Shown piece after piece: positions 16,754 through 18,205 of a stretch of DNA of 18,205 bases. Origin of the DNA: Glaciecola sp047637355 (GTDB taxonomy: Bacteria > Pseudomonadota > Gammaproteobacteria > Enterobacterales > Alteromonadaceae). Below the pieces are notes generated by a model that was not told the DNA's origin, did not search any database, and worked only from the letters and a program-made list of their open reading frames with translations. The number at the start of each line of letters is the position of its first letter. Within the stretch, counting starts at the first letter, position 1. The stretch spans positions 1 to 18,205 of the forward strand of contig JBLIKA010000074.1 in assembly GCA_047637355.1 (NCBI GenBank), in the 5' to 3' direction. Position numbers and translations under genes: made by a program.

Positions 16754-17395
16754 TTAAATCAATGGAGTAAAGAAACGTTTTTTGCGGGGAAGGTAATAGT
16801 TACTCTCATCTAGAGAAATTATTACCTCGATTGCTCTGCCTTGCAATTCTTTCGCAGGAATAAAGCCATAGTAGCGAGAATCTGCACTGTTGTTGCGGTT
16901 ATCACCTAATACCAAATAGTGCTCATGTGGCACTATGACCTCATTGAATGTATCAGCTTGTGCTGCGCCGACAAATTGAAGTTTATGCGCTACATTTGCA
17001 ATTTTCTCGGTGCCCTTGTTAGTTTCATCAAGTTCAGAGTAAACCAATGGCTTGCCATTTATACTTAATTGATTGTTGTGCATGGCTACTTTATCGCCGG
17101 GCAAACCAATGAGCCGCTTGACCATTCGCACGCCTGCTTTTTCTGAATTGAATACGACGATATCTCCTCTATTAGGCTCCCCGGTTTGCATTAATTCGAT
17201 ATTGGTGAAAGGAATTTCTAATCGATAAGCCATCTTGTTTACAAAAATTCGGTCGCCTTCAACTATGGTGGGTAGCATCGAGCCTGTCGGCACAATGTAC
17301 CAATCTGCAAAGCTACTGCGTGAAATAAGCATTAATGCAAAAAAGAGCACGACACCCCAATTTTTTTTGATGATTGACGTAGCGTTCAACTTCAT
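16754..17395 (-). CDS. lepB: Signal peptidase I (S26 family), stand-alone copy
   Basis: The protein has 213 residues and would cleave signal peptides at the outer face of the inner membrane. One N-terminal membrane helix (about 12-30) precedes box B, VPTGSMLPTI, with the catalytic Ser39. Box D is RMVKRLIGLPGD, with the general-base Lys93. Box E is VLGDNRNNSADSRYYGFIP. All catalytic residues are present. It is much shorter than the E. coli LepB (324 residues), has one rather than two membrane helices, and lacks the usual lepA/rnc/era neighbours, so it is probably an accessory peptidase beside a housekeeping copy elsewhere. The ATG at 17395 has no strong ribosome binding site. It sits alone between an MFS pseudogene and a glmS fragment, yet its frame is intact. 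Confidence 0.92.
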   Translation of the reverse strand: MKLNATSIIKKNWGVVLFFALMLISRSSFADWYIVPTGSMLPTIVEGDRIFVNKMAYRLEIPFTNIELMQTGEPNRGDIVVFNSEKAGVRMVKRLIGLPGDKVAMHNNQLSINGKPLVYSELDETNKGTEKIANVAHKLQFVGAAQADTFNEVIVPHEHYLVLGDNRNNSADSRYYGFIPAKELQGRAIEVIISLDESNYYLPRKKRFFTPLI

Positions 17396-17472
17396 TATTT
17401 TTGGTCACATATATTAATAATAGTAAATTTTAAGACCTTACTCCTTTAGATACGTTCATAGTTTAAATGTAA

Positions 17473-17760
17473 GAAAATGTTTTAGAGGATGCGCCAAACA
17501 ACGAACTACTTGAAAAACTAAAATCAAATGTTGAAGAAGTAAGAACTCGTGGCGGCATCATGTATGTATTTGCTGATAAAAACGCTAACTTTGCGAGTGA
17601 CGAAACGATGCGCGTTATTAATGTACCGAATTGTGAGTCGCCAATTGCTCCGATTATCTACACTTTGCCACTGCAGTTATTGTCATATTATGTTGCCGTT
17701 ATTAAGGGAACTGATGTTGGTCAACCAAGAAATTTGGCTAAATCGGTTACAGTGGAATAG
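17473..17760 (+). pseudogene. glmS: 3'-terminal fragment of glmS (glucosamine-fructose-6-phosphate aminotransferase)
   Basis: This open frame of 95 codons is the extreme C-terminus of GlmS. It reads APNNELLEKLKSNVEEVRTR, GGIMYVFADKNANFASDETM, then ESPIAPIIYTLPLQLLSYYV and the hallmark end IKGTDVGQPRNLAKSVTVE. An in-frame TAA (17470-17472) lies just upstream and the first six residues no longer resemble GlmS, so the break is near 17491. The glutaminase domain, the first isomerase domain and most of the second are missing (full length is about 610 residues). It has no ribosome binding site and cannot be an enzyme. The last codons are well preserved, including the TnsD-recognised stretch of attTn7 (AAATCGGTTACAGTGGA). 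This suggests a displaced or duplicated attTn7 site. Confidence 0.93.
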
Positions 17761-17782
17761 GGAGACAGGCACTGTCAAGTTT

Positions 17783-17883
17783 TGTCGTTGTTAAATAAAG
17801 TGCGCTACTAATTCAATAGTGCGCTACTGCTTAAAAAAGTACGCTACTCGAAAAGTGCGCTACTAAAAATAAAGTAAGCTACT
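17783..17883. mobile_element. Putative Tn7-like transposon end next to attTn7
   Basis: A TGT begins 22 bp after the glmS stop, the distance at which Tn7 inserts (about 22-25 bp). Inside it, five direct copies of an 11-bp motif follow in 85 bp, like the arrays of TnsB binding sites at Tn7-family ends. The 5 bp before TGT are AGTTT, which would be the target duplication. No tnsA-E gene is visible in the remaining 322 bp, so the element may be a remnant, may present its cargo side to glmS, or may have its tns genes further right. The geometry is seen in the sequence and the transposon identity is inferred. Confidence 0.55.
17799..17883 (+). repeat. Five direct 11-bp repeats, consensus AGTGCGCTACT
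   Basis: The copies are at 17799-17809 (AGTGCGCTACT), 17818-17828 (same), 17838-17848 (AGTACGCTACT), 17854-17864 (AGTGCGCTACT) and 17873-17883 (AGTAAGCTACT). Start-to-start spacing is 19, 20, 16 and 19 bp, so most copies face the same side of the helix roughly every two turns. They are usually preceded by an A. Spacers of 5-9 bp are AT-rich and unrelated. This is a protein-binding array and not a CRISPR array. Confidence 0.9.
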
Positions 17884-18205
17884 CAGCTATTAACGGCGAG
17901 ACTCTTGTTAAAAGGTGAAATTTTGGTCGACAATAAAGATGCTGACAAAGCAATAGAGTTGTTTACTGTTCCATTGGTCAGCTTTGCCCAAGTAAGCGAT
18001 TGTAGTTATTTTCTAGATTTTACTTGTCATTTTTTGCTAGAAATGAGGTTTTTATCTATGGCGTTGACAGGCAAGTAAACGGCAATTGCAGACAGTCGCA
18101 GTATATTATTGATGAGCTTTGGAAAGATACTTAACACGTTAAAGTTTTGAGACCTTTTTAACATCAACATAAACCCCCTTAAGCAGAAAAGCGGACATTC
18201 TTCGA
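17884..18205. other. Interior flank of the repeat array, no firm gene
   Basis: A plus-strand frame is open from 17878 to a TAA at 18076-18078 (about 66 codons). It reads LTARLLLKGEILVDNKDADK and AIELFTVPLVSFAQ. The first half resembles one tetratricopeptide-like helix pair, but there is no ATG before 18043 and no ribosome binding site. It may be a relic or a chance frame. I see no tns gene, terminator or further repeat copies to the end of the window. Confidence 0.3.

Noticed and set aside
17799..17883. Possible CRISPR array
   Set aside because: Repeats are only 11 bp, spacers are 5-9 bp and AT-rich, and no cas genes are present.
17799..17883. Possible plasmid-type iteron origin
   Set aside because: No rep gene, no DnaA box that I can see, and the position 22 bp after glmS fits a transposon end much better.

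Overview
The window looks like chromosomal DNA of a marine gammaproteobacterium, most likely of the Alteromonadales (Alteromonas, Paraglaciecola or Pseudoalteromonas type). This is inferred from the AT-rich composition, the protein flavour (NirBD, SirB2, QmcA/NfeD, ChrR-type cupin, glutathionylspermidine synthetase) and the organisation. It was not tested by any search. I see no rRNA, tRNA or CRISPR array.

Left part (1-3920): an assimilatory nitrite reductase operon, nirB then nirD, read on the minus strand. A Rho-independent terminator lies directly between the upstream leader and the nirB ribosome binding site. It is preceded by two hexaloop hairpins resembling the target of ANTAR antiterminators (NasR/NasT), so the operon is probably controlled by nitrate/nitrite-responsive attenuation. 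Upstream lies an unmarked relic of feoB, truncated at both ends and frameshifted.

Middle part (3920-11404): an FAD-dependent amine-oxidase-like protein, a 28-bp perfect palindrome, a ChrR-like cupin, an NhaP-type cation/proton antiporter with a Rossmann-like C-terminal domain, thioredoxin 2 (trxC) divergent from a glutathione S-transferase, a small four-helix membrane protein, glutaminase (glsA) and a SirB2-family membrane protein. Region 11728-15278 holds glutathionylspermidine synthetase/amidase (gss) and a translationally coupled stomatin (QmcA-like)/NfeD pair. Four genes of thiol chemistry or glutamine metabolism (trxC, GST, glsA, gss) fall within about 5.7 kb, but they are separate transcription units.

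Right part (15275-18205): a decayed zone. It holds the C-terminal end of an unidentified minus-strand gene, an MFS transporter pseudogene with several frameshifts, an intact stand-alone signal peptidase I on the minus strand, and the last 95 codons of glmS. Exactly 22 bp after the glmS stop comes a TGT followed by five direct copies of an 11-bp motif (AGTGCGCTACT and variants) spaced 16-20 bp apart. This is the geometry of a Tn7-like transposon end inserted at attTn7, but attached to a glmS fragment instead of a whole glmS. It is the most unusual feature of the window.
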